Program-made: the position numbers and the translations under genes | Origin: Candidatus Omnitrophota bacterium | GTDB taxonomy: Bacteria; Omnitrophota; Gorgyraeia; Zapsychrales; Fredricksoniimonadaceae | Assembly (NCBI GenBank): GCA_017987425.1 | Contig: JAGNTT010000030.1 | Coordinates: 1 to 15,217, forward strand | Reading direction: 5' to 3' | Length of the DNA stretch: 15,217 nucleotides | Shown: positions 1 through 8,446 of the stretch, one piece after another | Layout of the letters: each line of letters begins with the position of its first letter | Position numbering within the stretch: the stretch's first letter is position 1 | The notes under the pieces: model-generated | What the model was told of the DNA's origin: nothing | Seen by the model: the letters and a program-made list of their open reading frames with translations, nothing else | Databases searched by the model: none

Positions 1-11
1 GATTTCGACAT
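1..11 (-). CDS. Start of a gene downstream of lepA (only 3 codons visible)
   Basis: On the minus strand an ATG at 11-9 follows the lepA stop codon. It is preceded by AGGA (20-17) with a 5-base gap, which is normal Shine-Dalgarno spacing. The visible codons read Met-Ser-Lys before the window ends. In many bacteria lepA is followed by lepB (signal peptidase I), but three residues cannot identify the product. The AGGA overlaps the lepA stop, so translation would be coupled to lepA. Confidence 0.45.
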
Positions 12-19
12 AATAATCC

Positions 20-1810
20 TCAAATTTTTAAGGCAGCCAGAAAAGCTTCCGGCGGGACTTCAACACGGCCGATCTGCTTGAGTTTCTTTTTGCCTTCTTT
101 TTGCTTTTCCCAGAGTTTGCGTTTGCGGGTGATGTCGCCGCCGTAGCATTTGGCCGTGACGTTTTTACCCGCGGCCTTGATTCGGGCGCTCGATATGATC
201 CGCCCGTCGGAAGCAGCCTGGACTTTTATTTCAAACAATTGTTGAGGAATTAGATCTTTGAGCTTTGTGACAAGCGCGAGGCCCTTTTCATAAGCGCGAT
301 CTTTATGCACCAGACAGGAAAACGCATCGCAGGCTTCATCATTGATCAGAATATCAAGTTTCGCGATTTGAGCCTGAATATATCCTTTAAATTCATAATC
401 GATCGACCCGTATCCACGGGTGGCGGATTTGATCATATCGTTAAAATCGACGATGACTTCGGACAACGGGATGTCATAGACAATCTTCATGCGGTCAGAA
501 ACGTATTCACTTTTAACGAAAATACCGCGTTTACGTTTCGCCAGCTCCATGACACTGTCCATATAGGAGACCGGCGTAAAAACAGAGACGGTCAAAAAAG
601 GCTCTTCGATCCGGATCATCTCACTCGAAGAGGGAAGTTCCGACGGATTTTCCAAATCGTACGGCTCGCCTTCCTTTTTTGTGACTTTATATCCGACGTT
701 GGGGGTTGTCAATATCAAATTCAGGTCATATTCGCGTTCAAGGCGTTCCTGAACGATTTCCATGTGCAAAAGCCCCAGGAAACCGCAGCGAAAACCATGA
801 CCGAACGACTGCGACGTTTCATGCTCATAAACAAAGCTCGGATCGCTCAAGCGCAGCTTATCAATCGCCTCGCGAAGATTCATGTAATCCTTGGAATTGA
901 CCGGATATACGCCGCAAAAGACGAGCGGCTTTAACTGGCGATAGCCTTCCAGCGCTTGGTCCGTCGGGCGGTTGACATCCGTGATCGTATCACCGACGCG
1001 CGCTTCCTTGGGATCATGCAGGTTGCAGGTGATGTAACCGACCTCCCCAGGCCCGAGTTCCTTGACCGGCACCGCGACGGGTGAAAAAACACCGACCTCT
1101 TCTACTGTAAAATCATTGCCGACGTTCATCATATGAATTTTAGTTCCCGGTTTCATGACGCCGTCCAAAACACGGATATAAACAATGATCCCTTTATAAA
1201 TATCGTACTTCATGTCAAAAATAAAAGCTTTAAGCGGCGCTGTTTCATCACCTTCGGGCGGCGGAATGTAGTCGACGATCTTTTCAAAAAGCTGGTCAAT
1301 GTTAATCCCCTCTTTGGCAGAGACCATGACCATATTCTCTTCCCTGAATTTAAACACATCCGTCAGCTGATGCTTGACCAAATCCAGATCGATGTTGGCA
1401 ATATCAATCTTATTGATAACCGGAAGAATCTCAAGATTGTTTTCAATAGCAAGATAATGGTTGGCAATTGTCTGCGACTCAACACCCTGGGACGCGTCCA
1501 CCAACAACAGAGCCCCTTCGCAGGCACGCAGCGATTTCTCGACTTCATAGGAGAAGTCGACGTGGCCCGGCGTGTCGATGAGATTAAAAACGTAGGACTT
1601 CCCGTCCTTAGCCTTGTAGTCAAGACGGACCGCGGAGGCCTTGATCGTGATGCCGCGCTCGCGTTCAAGATCCATGTCATCGAGCATCTGATTGCGGAAT
1701 TTACGTTCATCGATCGCCCCGGCAAAAAGCATGAGCCGGTCGGCCAAGGTCGATTTACCATGGTCAATATGGGCGATGATGGAAAAGTTGCGTATGTGGG
1801 TTTTTTCCAT
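20..1810 (-). CDS. lepA: Elongation factor 4 (LepA), ribosomal back-translocase GTPase
   Basis: 596 residues, the usual full length for LepA/EF4, a cytoplasmic translational GTPase that acts on the ribosome and can reverse translocation or help 30S assembly. All G motifs are visible: P-loop AHIDHGKST (13-21), switch I ERGITIK (about 51-57), DTPG (79-82), NKID (133-136) and SAKEG (164-168). Domain II, the EF-G-like III and V domains and the LepA-specific C-terminal domain follow, ending in a Lys-rich segment. The ATG at 1810 puts the P-loop at the expected distance from the N-terminus. It lies 8 bases after the cmk stop and has no good Shine-Dalgarno sequence, so it probably relies on coupling to cmk. 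The two long antisense frames inside it are shadows. Confidence 0.98.
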   Translation of the reverse strand: MEKTHIRNFSIIAHIDHGKSTLADRLMLFAGAIDERKFRNQMLDDMDLERERGITIKASAVRLDYKAKDGKSYVFNLIDTPGHVDFSYEVEKSLRACEGALLLVDASQGVESQTIANHYLAIENNLEILPVINKIDIANIDLDLVKHQLTDVFKFREENMVMVSAKEGINIDQLFEKIVDYIPPPEGDETAPLKAFIFDMKYDIYKGIIVYIRVLDGVMKPGTKIHMMNVGNDFTVEEVGVFSPVAVPVKELGPGEVGYITCNLHDPKEARVGDTITDVNRPTDQALEGYRQLKPLVFCGVYPVNSKDYMNLREAIDKLRLSDPSFVYEHETSQSFGHGFRCGFLGLLHMEIVQERLEREYDLNLILTTPNVGYKVTKKEGEPYDLENPSELPSSSEMIRIEEPFLTVSVFTPVSYMDSVMELAKRKRGIFVKSEYVSDRMKIVYDIPLSEVIVDFNDMIKSATRGYGSIDYEFKGYIQAQIAKLDILINDEACDAFSCLVHKDRAYEKGLALVTKLKDLIPQQLFEIKVQAASDGRIISSARIKAAGKNVTAKCYGGDITRKRKLWEKQKEGKKKLKQIGRVEVPPEAFLAALKI

Positions 1811-1818
1811 GGTGAGGC

Positions 1819-2487
1819 TTAACGCTTGATATGTTCCAGAATTTTCTGCGCGCTTTCTTCGACATTAAGGCCGGTCGAATCGACCACGATCATGTCGGAA
1901 GTTTTCTTAAGGGGCCCGACGGAGCGGCTGATATCTTTTCGGTCTCGTTCCTTCATGTCCCGTTTGAGTTCTTCTTCGTCAAAAACCTTTCCTTGCGCCT
2001 TGAGTTCACGGATGCGGCGCTGACAGCGTTCTTCGATGTCGGCATCCAGATAAAATTTATACGTGGCGTCCGGAAAAACGACCGAGCCCAGATCACGCCC
2101 TTCTCCGACAAGCGAACGGGCTCTTCCAAAGGCCTTCTGCCATTCCACTAAAATAGCGCGGACTTTCGGAGCGCGTGCCGCGTAAAATGTGTTGTTCGTG
2201 ACATCAAGCGAACGGATGGCATCGCTGACATCCTCGCCGTCCAAAGCAATGCGCAGACCGCCATTGCCGTCGTCGACAAAATCGATCTTTGTTTTTAAAG
2301 CGATCGCCTCCAAAGCGTTTTCATCCTCCAGATTGGCCTTGAGGCGAAGAGCCTTAAACGTCAACGCGCGGTACATGGCTCCGGTGTCCAGATAAGAAAT
2401 ATTCAAAAGCTTGGCCAGCTGTTTGGCGACCGTGCTTTTGCCGGCTCCCGCCGGACCGTCCAATGTGATGATCAAGTGTTTAGGCAT
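1819..2487 (-). CDS. cmk: Cytidylate kinase
   Basis: 222 residues from the ATG at 2487. The enzyme transfers phosphate from ATP to CMP or dCMP in the cytoplasm for pyrimidine nucleotide recycling. The P-loop GPAGAGKST lies at 11-19, followed by the CMP-binding segment LDTGAMYRA (34-42). An EGRDLGSVVFPDA block and the lid segment near KDISRSVGPL are also typical of Cmk. A longer open frame extends to 2565, but starting at 2487 places the P-loop where the family has it, and the extra 26 residues would be read inside tyrA. The start overlaps the end of tyrA by 8 bases, suggesting translational coupling. Cmk is often followed by rpsA; here lepA follows instead. Confidence 0.97.
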   Translation of the reverse strand: MPKHLIITLDGPAGAGKSTVAKQLAKLLNISYLDTGAMYRALTFKALRLKANLEDENALEAIALKTKIDFVDDGNGGLRIALDGEDVSDAIRSLDVTNNTFYAARAPKVRAILVEWQKAFGRARSLVGEGRDLGSVVFPDATYKFYLDADIEERCQRRIRELKAQGKVFDEEELKRDMKERDRKDISRSVGPLKKTSDMIVVDSTGLNVEESAQKILEHIKR

Positions 2488-3346
2488 GTCCGTTTTTCTC
2501 GATGCGTTCGCGCGCGGCTTTCGCCTGGGTAAAGGTTTCCAAGAGCGTCTGCTGATCACCGTCAACGATCGCCTTGCGGATAGTTCCCAGTGCCCGGGTA
2601 TATTCGTCGAGCGCTTTTAATATATTTTTAGTGTTGGAAATACAGATGTCGTTCCACATTTTCGGATCGGAAGCGGCAATACGTGTCGTATCGCGCAGAC
2701 TCTGAGTTGCATAGGAAAGAAATTGTTCAGGGATCGATTTGGCAAGTGAATACGCCATCAAATGCGGCAGATGGCTGATAACGGCCAGAATCTCGTCATG
2801 TTCCGACGGCGACATAAAACGAACATTCGCCCCCAGCTGCGACCAGAAATGCTTCACCTTTTCCTTAGCCAGACGGTTGGTTTTGTCGACCGGCGTCATG
2901 ATACAGGTGGTGTTGTTAAAAAGATCGGCACTGCCGAATTGCGGGCCGCTCTTTTCCGAACCTGCCAGCGGGTGCGAACCCACAAACAGGAATGACGGAT
3001 GAAGATGCTTGTGGGCTTGATCCACGATAAGCCCCTTGGAACTGCCGACGTCCGTGATGATGGCACCACGACGAGCATGGGTGTTCAAAATCGGGAATGA
3101 CTCGACGATTGCATTGACCGGCGCGGCGAGGATGATCATATCCGCGTCTTTGACCGCCTCCTTGATATCCTTCGTACCGGAACCGATCGCCCCGATCTTG
3201 ATAGCGGCATCAATGGTGACATCCTTACGGGCAACCCCCACAATCTCCCGCGCCAACGCTTTTTTCTTGATGGCCATGCCGACTGAGGCGCCGATCAAAC
3301 CGACGCCAACGATCGCGACTTTTCTAAAAAGTTCTCTGCGAAACAC
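2480..3346 (-). CDS. tyrA: Prephenate/arogenate dehydrogenase (TyrA family)
   Basis: About 288 residues. TyrA carries out the oxidative decarboxylation of prephenate (or arogenate) on the tyrosine branch. The Rossmann motif GVGLIG is at 14-19, and GSHPLAG with the conserved catalytic-type His is near residue 125. The all-helical dimerisation domain makes up the C-terminal half. There is no fused chorismate mutase or ACT domain, so it is the minimal form. Two in-frame GTG codons are possible starts. AAGGGAG (3358-3352) overlaps the first at 3352 but lies 5 bases before the second at 3346, so I chose 3346. After the second strand the sequence reads GVARK with no acidic residue, which hints at NADP rather than NAD use. 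It follows aroF by 29 bases and overlaps cmk. Confidence 0.93.
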   Translation of the reverse strand: MFRRELFRKVAIVGVGLIGASVGMAIKKKALAREIVGVARKDVTIDAAIKIGAIGSGTKDIKEAVKDADMIILAAPVNAIVESFPILNTHARRGAIITDVGSSKGLIVDQAHKHLHPSFLFVGSHPLAGSEKSGPQFGSADLFNNTTCIMTPVDKTNRLAKEKVKHFWSQLGANVRFMSPSEHDEILAVISHLPHLMAYSLAKSIPEQFLSYATQSLRDTTRIAASDPKMWNDICISNTKNILKALDEYTRALGTIRKAIVDGDQQTLLETFTQAKAARERIEKNGHA

Positions 3347-3375
3347 AGGCACTCCCTTGTTGGAGGTAAATAAAA

Positions 3376-4392
3376 TTAAAGTTCTTTTCCAACAGCTTGC
3401 GCAATGACCCTCAGCTCTTTCATGAGCGCCTCAAACTTCTTGGGCAGTAACGATTGCGCGCCGTCCGACAATGCTTCTTCGGGATTTTCATGGACTTCCA
3501 GCATGAGTCCGTTGGCGCCGGCTGCCACAGCAGCTTTAGCCCCGCTTCCGACGAGATTCCAAACCCCTGTCCCGTGGCTTGGGTCGACGATGATGGGAAG
3601 ATGCGACAACTGCTGGACCATCGGAACAGCATTGATGTCGAGTGTGTTGCGATAAGCGGTTTCGTAGGTACGTATACCGCGTTCACAGAAGATCACATTA
3701 AAATTTCCGCTCGCTAAAATATATTCCGCCGACATCAACCATTCTTTAATGGTCGCGCTGATGCCGCGTTTAAGCATGACGGGTTTACGGGTCGCCCCGA
3801 TTTCCTTGAGCAGAGAAAAGTTCTGCATGTTGCGGGCACCCAGCTGAAAAATGTCGACGTATTTGGCGACTAACTCGACCTGACGCGTATCCATTACTTC
3901 GGTGATCGTGGCGATACGCAGTTCACCGGCGACATCGCGCATGATTTTAAGTCCCTCTTCACCTTTACCCTGAAAATCATACGGCGAAGTACGCGGTTTG
4001 TAAGCGCCGCCGCGCAGGATGTTCGCTCCCGCGGCCTTGACCTTTTTGGCGACCGAACGGAACTCCTCTAACCCCTCGACGGAACATGGTCCCGCCATAA
4101 CGACCACCTTGTTGCCGCCGATCGTTACGTCGTCGTTGATCTTAATGAGGGTGTTCTCTTTCTTGAATTCACGAGACACAAGACGATACGGCGCAAGGAC
4201 CGGCATGACCTGCTCGACGCCGGGGAAAACCTCGAGCGGCGTTTGACGCAGCACATCTTCCGGCCCGATAAAACCGATAACAGTGCGTTCAACACCGCGA
4301 GAAATATGGGCCTTCAGTCCTAGCGCTTCCGCCTTGTCGACTATATGTTTAACTTGTTCCTCAGACGCATCTTTCTTCAATATAACAATCAT
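3376..4392 (-). CDS. aroF: DAHP synthase, type I-beta with N-terminal regulatory domain
   Basis: 338 residues. It condenses phosphoenolpyruvate with erythrose 4-phosphate, the first step of the shikimate pathway. Residues 1-70 form a small ferredoxin-like domain. The TIM-barrel follows with GPCSVE (101-106; the Cys is a metal ligand), a substrate loop GAYKPRTSPYDFQG (129-142) and DPSHGTG near residue 275. This arrangement matches the Thermotoga-type enzyme, in which the N-terminal domain mediates feedback inhibition by tyrosine or phenylalanine; the same control is inferred here. The ATG at 4392 is preceded by GGAG at normal spacing. A 65-base spacer separates it from hisC, the largest gap in this gene run and the only likely place for an internal promoter, though I see no clear one. 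Confidence 0.96.
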   Translation of the reverse strand: MIVILKKDASEEQVKHIVDKAEALGLKAHISRGVERTVIGFIGPEDVLRQTPLEVFPGVEQVMPVLAPYRLVSREFKKENTLIKINDDVTIGGNKVVVMAGPCSVEGLEEFRSVAKKVKAAGANILRGGAYKPRTSPYDFQGKGEEGLKIMRDVAGELRIATITEVMDTRQVELVAKYVDIFQLGARNMQNFSLLKEIGATRKPVMLKRGISATIKEWLMSAEYILASGNFNVIFCERGIRTYETAYRNTLDINAVPMVQQLSHLPIIVDPSHGTGVWNLVGSGAKAAVAAGANGLMLEVHENPEEALSDGAQSLLPKKFEALMKELRVIAQAVGKEL

Positions 4393-4457
4393 GTACGCTC
4401 CTTATCTTGAAATCGCATTTTAAGCGAACGAGTGTCTTTTAAAATAACCTGTCCGAT

Positions 4458-5552
4458 TTATTGTTTACCCAGCACCTCTTGAAGCGCTTTGAGCAGAATC
4501 CGGTTTTCCTTACGCGACCCGATGGTGATGCGGATATAATTCTTCAGACCCCAGGCATTCATGTCCCGGATGATGACGCCTTTTTTAAGCAATGCCTGGG
4601 AAACAACTGTACTGTCATTCTTGACTCTGAGTAAAACAAAATTGGTATGGCTTTCTTCGTAATGAATATCCAGTTTTTCAAAACCGGCATAAAGAAACCT
4701 GCGTTCTTCTTCGACGGATTTGGCGATGCCTTGATAATATTTCTTATCCTTGAGACAGGCGATGGCAGCGGCTTGGGCGATGGAATTCACGTTGAACGGT
4801 TCGCGCAGGCGGTTTAACACATCGATGACGGCCGGATCGCCGATACCGAAACCGACGCGAAGCCCCGCCAGTCCGTACATCTTTGAAAACGTCCGCGTCA
4901 CAACCACATTGGCGTGATCCTTGATAAACTCTATGCCGTTCGGATAATCATTGGCGTGGACATATTCAAAATATGCTTCGTCGATAAAAATAAGGACGTC
5001 CTTGCGAATTTCCGTGATGAACTTTTTCAAATCGCCGCGCGGAATGTACGTGCCCGCCGGATTATCGGGATTACCGACGAAAATGATCTTGGTCTTAGCC
5101 GTAACCGCGTGCTTCATACCTTCGAGATCGTAACGGAAATTCTTAAGCGGAACACCGCAAACCTTGGCGCCTTCAATCAATGAAGCGATCTCATAAATCA
5201 GGAATGACGGTTTGGCGATGACGACTTCGTCACCCTCGCGGACAAACGCTCGCACAGCCAGGACAATCACTTCGTCAGAGCCGTTACCGAAAATGATCTG
5301 GTCCTGATTGACTTTAAGGCGGGCGGAAAGTTCCTTGCGAAGGTAGTGGCAGGCGCCGTCGGGATAACGGTTGACCGTTCGGGATGCCGCCGACATAGCG
5401 CGCAACACACGAGGCGAAGCGTCGTAGGGATTTTCATTGGAGGCAAGCTTGATGACGCTCTTTAACCCCAACTCCCTTTTGACTTCTTCAATCGGTTTGC
5501 CCGGAATGTACGGCTTGACCTTTAATATATTTTGCTTAGGCGTGATCTTCAT
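4458..5552 (-). CDS. hisC: HisC-family PLP aminotransferase (histidinol-phosphate/aromatic)
   Basis: 364 residues, a fold-type I aminotransferase of the histidinol-phosphate group. Visible motifs are SNENPY (38-43), NPDNPAG (161-167), DEAYFEY (191-197) and TFSKMYGLAGLRVG, with the PLP-binding lysine at about 224. By sequence family it is HisC, which converts imidazole acetol phosphate to histidinol phosphate. No other his genes are nearby, and it sits between pheA and aroF. I therefore infer that it transaminates prephenate, phenylpyruvate or hydroxyphenylpyruvate, perhaps in addition to its histidine role, as HisC-like enzymes do in other bacteria. The start overlaps the pheA stop as ATGA (5552-5549) and there is no separate Shine-Dalgarno sequence, so translation is probably coupled. 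Confidence 0.93.
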   Translation of the reverse strand: MKITPKQNILKVKPYIPGKPIEEVKRELGLKSVIKLASNENPYDASPRVLRAMSAASRTVNRYPDGACHYLRKELSARLKVNQDQIIFGNGSDEVIVLAVRAFVREGDEVVIAKPSFLIYEIASLIEGAKVCGVPLKNFRYDLEGMKHAVTAKTKIIFVGNPDNPAGTYIPRGDLKKFITEIRKDVLIFIDEAYFEYVHANDYPNGIEFIKDHANVVVTRTFSKMYGLAGLRVGFGIGDPAVIDVLNRLREPFNVNSIAQAAAIACLKDKKYYQGIAKSVEEERRFLYAGFEKLDIHYEESHTNFVLLRVKNDSTVVSQALLKKGVIIRDMNAWGLKNYIRITIGSRKENRILLKALQEVLGKQ

Positions 5553-6610
5553 TCTAAAACGGGATAGGATCCCAAAACTTTCAGATATTTACACATGTTT
5601 TCAAGTTGATCGAGGGCCTTCTTGACCTTCGGGTCTAGACGGTGGCCTTCGAAATCGACGAAGAAATAATAATCCCAGGCTTTTCTCTTCGAAGGCCGGG
5701 ATTCGATTCTCGTCAGGTTGATCTTTTCATTGTAGAAAGGCTGGAGCATATTGTACAGCGCGCCGACCTTATCTTTGATGGAGAACAAAATGGATGTGCG
5801 GTCTTTGCCGGTCGGAGCGGCGTCGCTCTGACCGATAACGAAGAAGCGGGTGGTGTTGTGGGCCGTGTCATAAATATTTTCGACGACCACGCGGAGATTA
5901 TACTCTTCCCCTGCTTCGCGGGATCCGATGGCGGCTGCGCCTTTTTCACGGACGGCATGAGCGGCGGCATCCGTCGTTGAAGCCACCCAAATCAGCTCGA
6001 CAGTGGGCATGTTGTGAGCCAGCCAGTTGCGGCACTGCGCGGATGCCTGCGGATTCGCATAAATTTTCTTTATCTTGTTTTTGGGATATTTGGAAAGAAG
6101 GTTGTGACGGATCTCTCGCATGTCTTCACGGCATATCTTCAGTTCCGATTCGGCAAGAAAGTCGAAGGTCGGAGTAACAGCACCTTCCGTCGAGTTTTCA
6201 ATCGGCACGACGCCGTAATCACAAGCATTTTCTTCAACTCTCTGAAAAACTTCGCCAATGGTGCCGCAACCGACGTAGGTAGCCTGTGAACCGAAAATCT
6301 GACGGGCGGCGGCGTAGGTGTACGAACCTTTTTGTCCAAGAGCAGCAATATTAAGAGGCTTCTCCAGAGCGAGCGAACAGGACATAATCTCTCGGTAAAT
6401 CGCCTTCAAAGCGGATGCCGTTACCGGTCCTTTATTGAGATCACGAACGCGATTCAGAACTGCTTTTTCACGATCAGGCGCGTAGATGCTTTTGCTGTGC
6501 TTGACCTTTTGTTCGCCGATAGCCTGGCTGATCTCGGCTCGCTCGTTTAAAAGCCCGACAATCTTGGAGTCTAACCCATCGATTTTTTTTCTCAGTTCAC
6601 TGATATCCAT
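5549..6610 (-). CDS. pheA: Bifunctional chorismate mutase/prephenate dehydratase (P-protein)
   Basis: 353 residues in three domains. Residues 1-85 are an AroQ chorismate mutase with Arg7, Arg24, Lys35, Arg47 and Glu48 in active-site positions. Residues about 88-265 are prephenate dehydratase, including the TRFFVIG catalytic motif. The C-terminal ACT domain carries GALYNML and ESRP, the phenylalanine-binding motifs, so feedback inhibition by phenylalanine is expected. The enzyme makes phenylpyruvate from chorismate. A GTG at 6616 extends the frame by two codons, but AAAGGTG (6620-6614) covers it and serves the ATG at 6610, which I prefer. The ribosome site overlaps the scpB stop, and the end overlaps hisC by 4 bases. 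Confidence 0.96.
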   Translation of the reverse strand: MDISELRKKIDGLDSKIVGLLNERAEISQAIGEQKVKHSKSIYAPDREKAVLNRVRDLNKGPVTASALKAIYREIMSCSLALEKPLNIAALGQKGSYTYAAARQIFGSQATYVGCGTIGEVFQRVEENACDYGVVPIENSTEGAVTPTFDFLAESELKICREDMREIRHNLLSKYPKNKIKKIYANPQASAQCRNWLAHNMPTVELIWVASTTDAAAHAVREKGAAAIGSREAGEEYNLRVVVENIYDTAHNTTRFFVIGQSDAAPTGKDRTSILFSIKDKVGALYNMLQPFYNEKINLTRIESRPSKRKAWDYYFFVDFEGHRLDPKVKKALDQLENMCKYLKVLGSYPVLE

Positions 6611-6618
6611 AGTCACCT

Positions 6619-7329
6619 TTAGACGGCTACATCATCCGTTGGGGCAGGAGCAGGCTCCTGCTGTTGAGTCTGGGCGGCTTCTTCAAAGGCATCCAGACTT
6701 TCTTTCAATGTTTCTTCCTGACGCTTCTCTTCTTCCGTAAGCTCGCGGACTTCAGCCAGAGGCTGCTCTGCGGCAGCAGCCTGTTCAATTGTCGCGGACA
6801 ACATCGGAAATTCTTCCAGCTTGGGCAGATCTTCGATCGATCTTAAGCCGAAATATTCCAGAAATTCCTTAGTTGTTCCATACAGGAACGGACGGCCGGC
6901 GACTTCTTTGCGGCCGACAATCTTAATGAGCGCCTTGGCGAGCAAGTGGGCCATGACACCGTCGGAATTGACCCCGCGGACAAGCTCGATGTCCGCACGG
7001 CTCACTGGCTGTTTGTACGCGATGATCGCAAGCGTCTCAAGAGACGGACGCGATAATTTTTCCTTGGTGCGCGTCTTATAAAAATTTCTGATGTGCGACG
7101 CATGGCTCGGGTTCGTCAGCATCTGATAACCGCCGGCAATTTCGCCGATAACCATACCGCCCACATTCCGGGCATAATCTTCCTTCAAAGACTGCAGAAT
7201 TTTTTCAACATCCGATGGGGATAATTCCTCCATCACCTGCCTGAACTGATCGACCGTCACCGGTTTGTCGCTCACAAACAGAATGGATTCGATAATGCCT
7301 TTGGTGTAATCAATCTGCGTCTGGTCCAT
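6619..7329 (-). CDS. scpB: Segregation and condensation protein B
   Basis: 236 residues. ScpB is the winged-helix kleisin-associated subunit of the SMC-ScpA-ScpB condensin that compacts and segregates chromosomes. The two winged-helix domains span about 5-175, with the family motifs RPSLETLAIIAYKQPVSR, the RGVNSDGV segment and GRPFLYGTT. The last 55 residues are a Glu/Ala/Pro/Gln-rich tail, probably disordered, as many ScpB proteins have. The ATG overlaps the ruvA stop by one base (TAATG). The partner scpA, often directly upstream of scpB, is not in the window. Confidence 0.96.
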   Translation of the reverse strand: MDQTQIDYTKGIIESILFVSDKPVTVDQFRQVMEELSPSDVEKILQSLKEDYARNVGGMVIGEIAGGYQMLTNPSHASHIRNFYKTRTKEKLSRPSLETLAIIAYKQPVSRADIELVRGVNSDGVMAHLLAKALIKIVGRKEVAGRPFLYGTTKEFLEYFGLRSIEDLPKLEEFPMLSATIEQAAAAEQPLAEVRELTEEEKRQEETLKESLDAFEEAAQTQQQEPAPAPTDDVAV

Positions 7330-7961
7330 TATGCCTTGATCCTTTGCTTGTAGATCTCGTTTAACAATTCTTCGACGGTGTTGATACCCTGGGCCCGCTC
7401 CATGGCCTTCTGGATCATGGATACGGCCTCATTGCGCTTGTACTGCAGCTGTAAAAGCACATCCAAAGCTTCTTCTTCAAATCCCTGCGCGACGGTCTGT
7501 TTCACAACGGGAACGACGCTGCGATCCTGGATTAATGCGAAACGTCCGGTCTTATTCTGCAGCTTGGCCACGACTTCCTTGGCGCGCTGCAGTCCGATGC
7601 CGGGCAGTGTTTTCAGATAAGGCACATCCCCGACGTGGATCGCCTGAGCAATCTCGGAAATCGGTTTATTGAGCGCCTTGACCGCGGCCCGGGGGCCGAT
7701 CCCGGAAACGGAAATAAAATCAAGGAAGAAATCGCGTTCCACTTCGTTTAAAAAACCAATGAGCATCGGATTAGCCGACGACGGCGTCAGTTGAAAATAA
7801 TGATACGTGACCAATGACAATTTCCCGTCGGACTCAACCGCCTGGTCCACCCGTCCCATAATGGAGTTTGGGACCAAAACTTCGTAATGCACTCCGCCTA
7901 CATTCAGGAGCAGCGAATACTCGCGTTTTTCAACCAATGTGCCTTGCAGGCGGGCTATCAT
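7329..7961 (-). CDS. ruvA: Holliday junction branch migration protein RuvA
   Basis: 210 residues, the normal length. RuvA tetramers bind the four-way junction and load the RuvB motor. The N-terminal OB-fold begins MIARLQGTLVEK (1-63). Two helix-hairpin-helix motifs follow, centred on SVSGIGPRAA and KTLPGIGLQRAKE. The C-terminal domain III, which contacts RuvB, occupies about 160-205. The ATG overlaps the ruvC stop by 4 bases (ATGA), and its own stop overlaps the scpB start. In many genomes ruvB follows ruvA directly; here scpB takes that place, so ruvB must be elsewhere. Confidence 0.97.
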   Translation of the reverse strand: MIARLQGTLVEKREYSLLLNVGGVHYEVLVPNSIMGRVDQAVESDGKLSLVTYHYFQLTPSSANPMLIGFLNEVERDFFLDFISVSGIGPRAAVKALNKPISEIAQAIHVGDVPYLKTLPGIGLQRAKEVVAKLQNKTGRFALIQDRSVVPVVKQTVAQGFEEEALDVLLQLQYKRNEAVSMIQKAMERAQGINTVEELLNEIYKQRIKA

Positions 7962-8446
7962 AATATCTTCATGCGGATCATATGCGCATGCCCCAAAGCG
8001 AGCGCCAGCGCGTCGCTGGCATCCAGTGTCAGCTGGGCCGCATTGATCTTAAATAAATTTGCGATCAACGATCTGGTCTGTTCTTTTGTGGCGTTGCCGT
8101 TTCCGACCAAAGATTTCCGGATACGTTTAACGCTGTGTTCAATGAGCTTGATCTTCTTCTGGGCGCACAGCAGACAAATCACGCCGCGCACATGTCCCAG
8201 CACAGGGGCGGTTGCCGGATGCTTGTGATGGGCGTATAACTTTTCCAAGACCATCACTTCCGGATTATGCGCGCTGATGATTTTCTCAAGATTCAAATGT
8301 ATCTTGTGGATTCTGTTTTCAAAAAGATCTTTTTCATCCGGCTCGATCGTTCCGGCCTCAACAAGCTTGATTGAAGATTGGGCCGACACATCCACCAATC
8401 CATAACCTGTTCTTCTCAAGCCTGGATCAACGCCGAGAATTCTCAT
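7958..8446 (-). CDS. ruvC: Crossover junction endodeoxyribonuclease RuvC
   Basis: 162 residues. RuvC is the dimeric Holliday-junction resolvase with an RNase H fold. The catalytic acidic residues are all visible: Asp7 in GVDPGLRRTG, Glu68 in MVLEKLYA, and Asp142 and Asp145 in LDASDALALALGHAH. The spacing matches the E. coli enzyme. The ATG shares one base with the yebC stop (TAATG) and the stop overlaps ruvA, so the three genes form a tight translational unit. The order yebC-ruvC-ruvA is widespread in bacteria. Confidence 0.97.
   Translation of the reverse strand: MRILGVDPGLRRTGYGLVDVSAQSSIKLVEAGTIEPDEKDLFENRIHKIHLNLEKIISAHNPEVMVLEKLYAHHKHPATAPVLGHVRGVICLLCAQKKIKLIEHSVKRIRKSLVGNGNATKEQTRSLIANLFKINAAQLTLDASDALALALGHAHMIRMKIL

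Noticed and set aside
305..934. Plus-strand open frame of 209 codons opposite lepA
   Set aside because: It is antisense to a perfectly conserved LepA coding sequence, encodes no recognisable motif, and has a shadow-like composition. The same applies to 1133-1822.
2488..2565. N-terminal extension of cytidylate kinase by 26 residues
   Set aside because: It lies within tyrA, and the P-loop position of the family fits the ATG at 2487.
5561..5573. GGGAT-AGG-ATCCC hairpin just upstream of the hisC start
   Set aside because: Only 5 bp with a 3-base loop inside the pheA coding sequence; easily a chance event.
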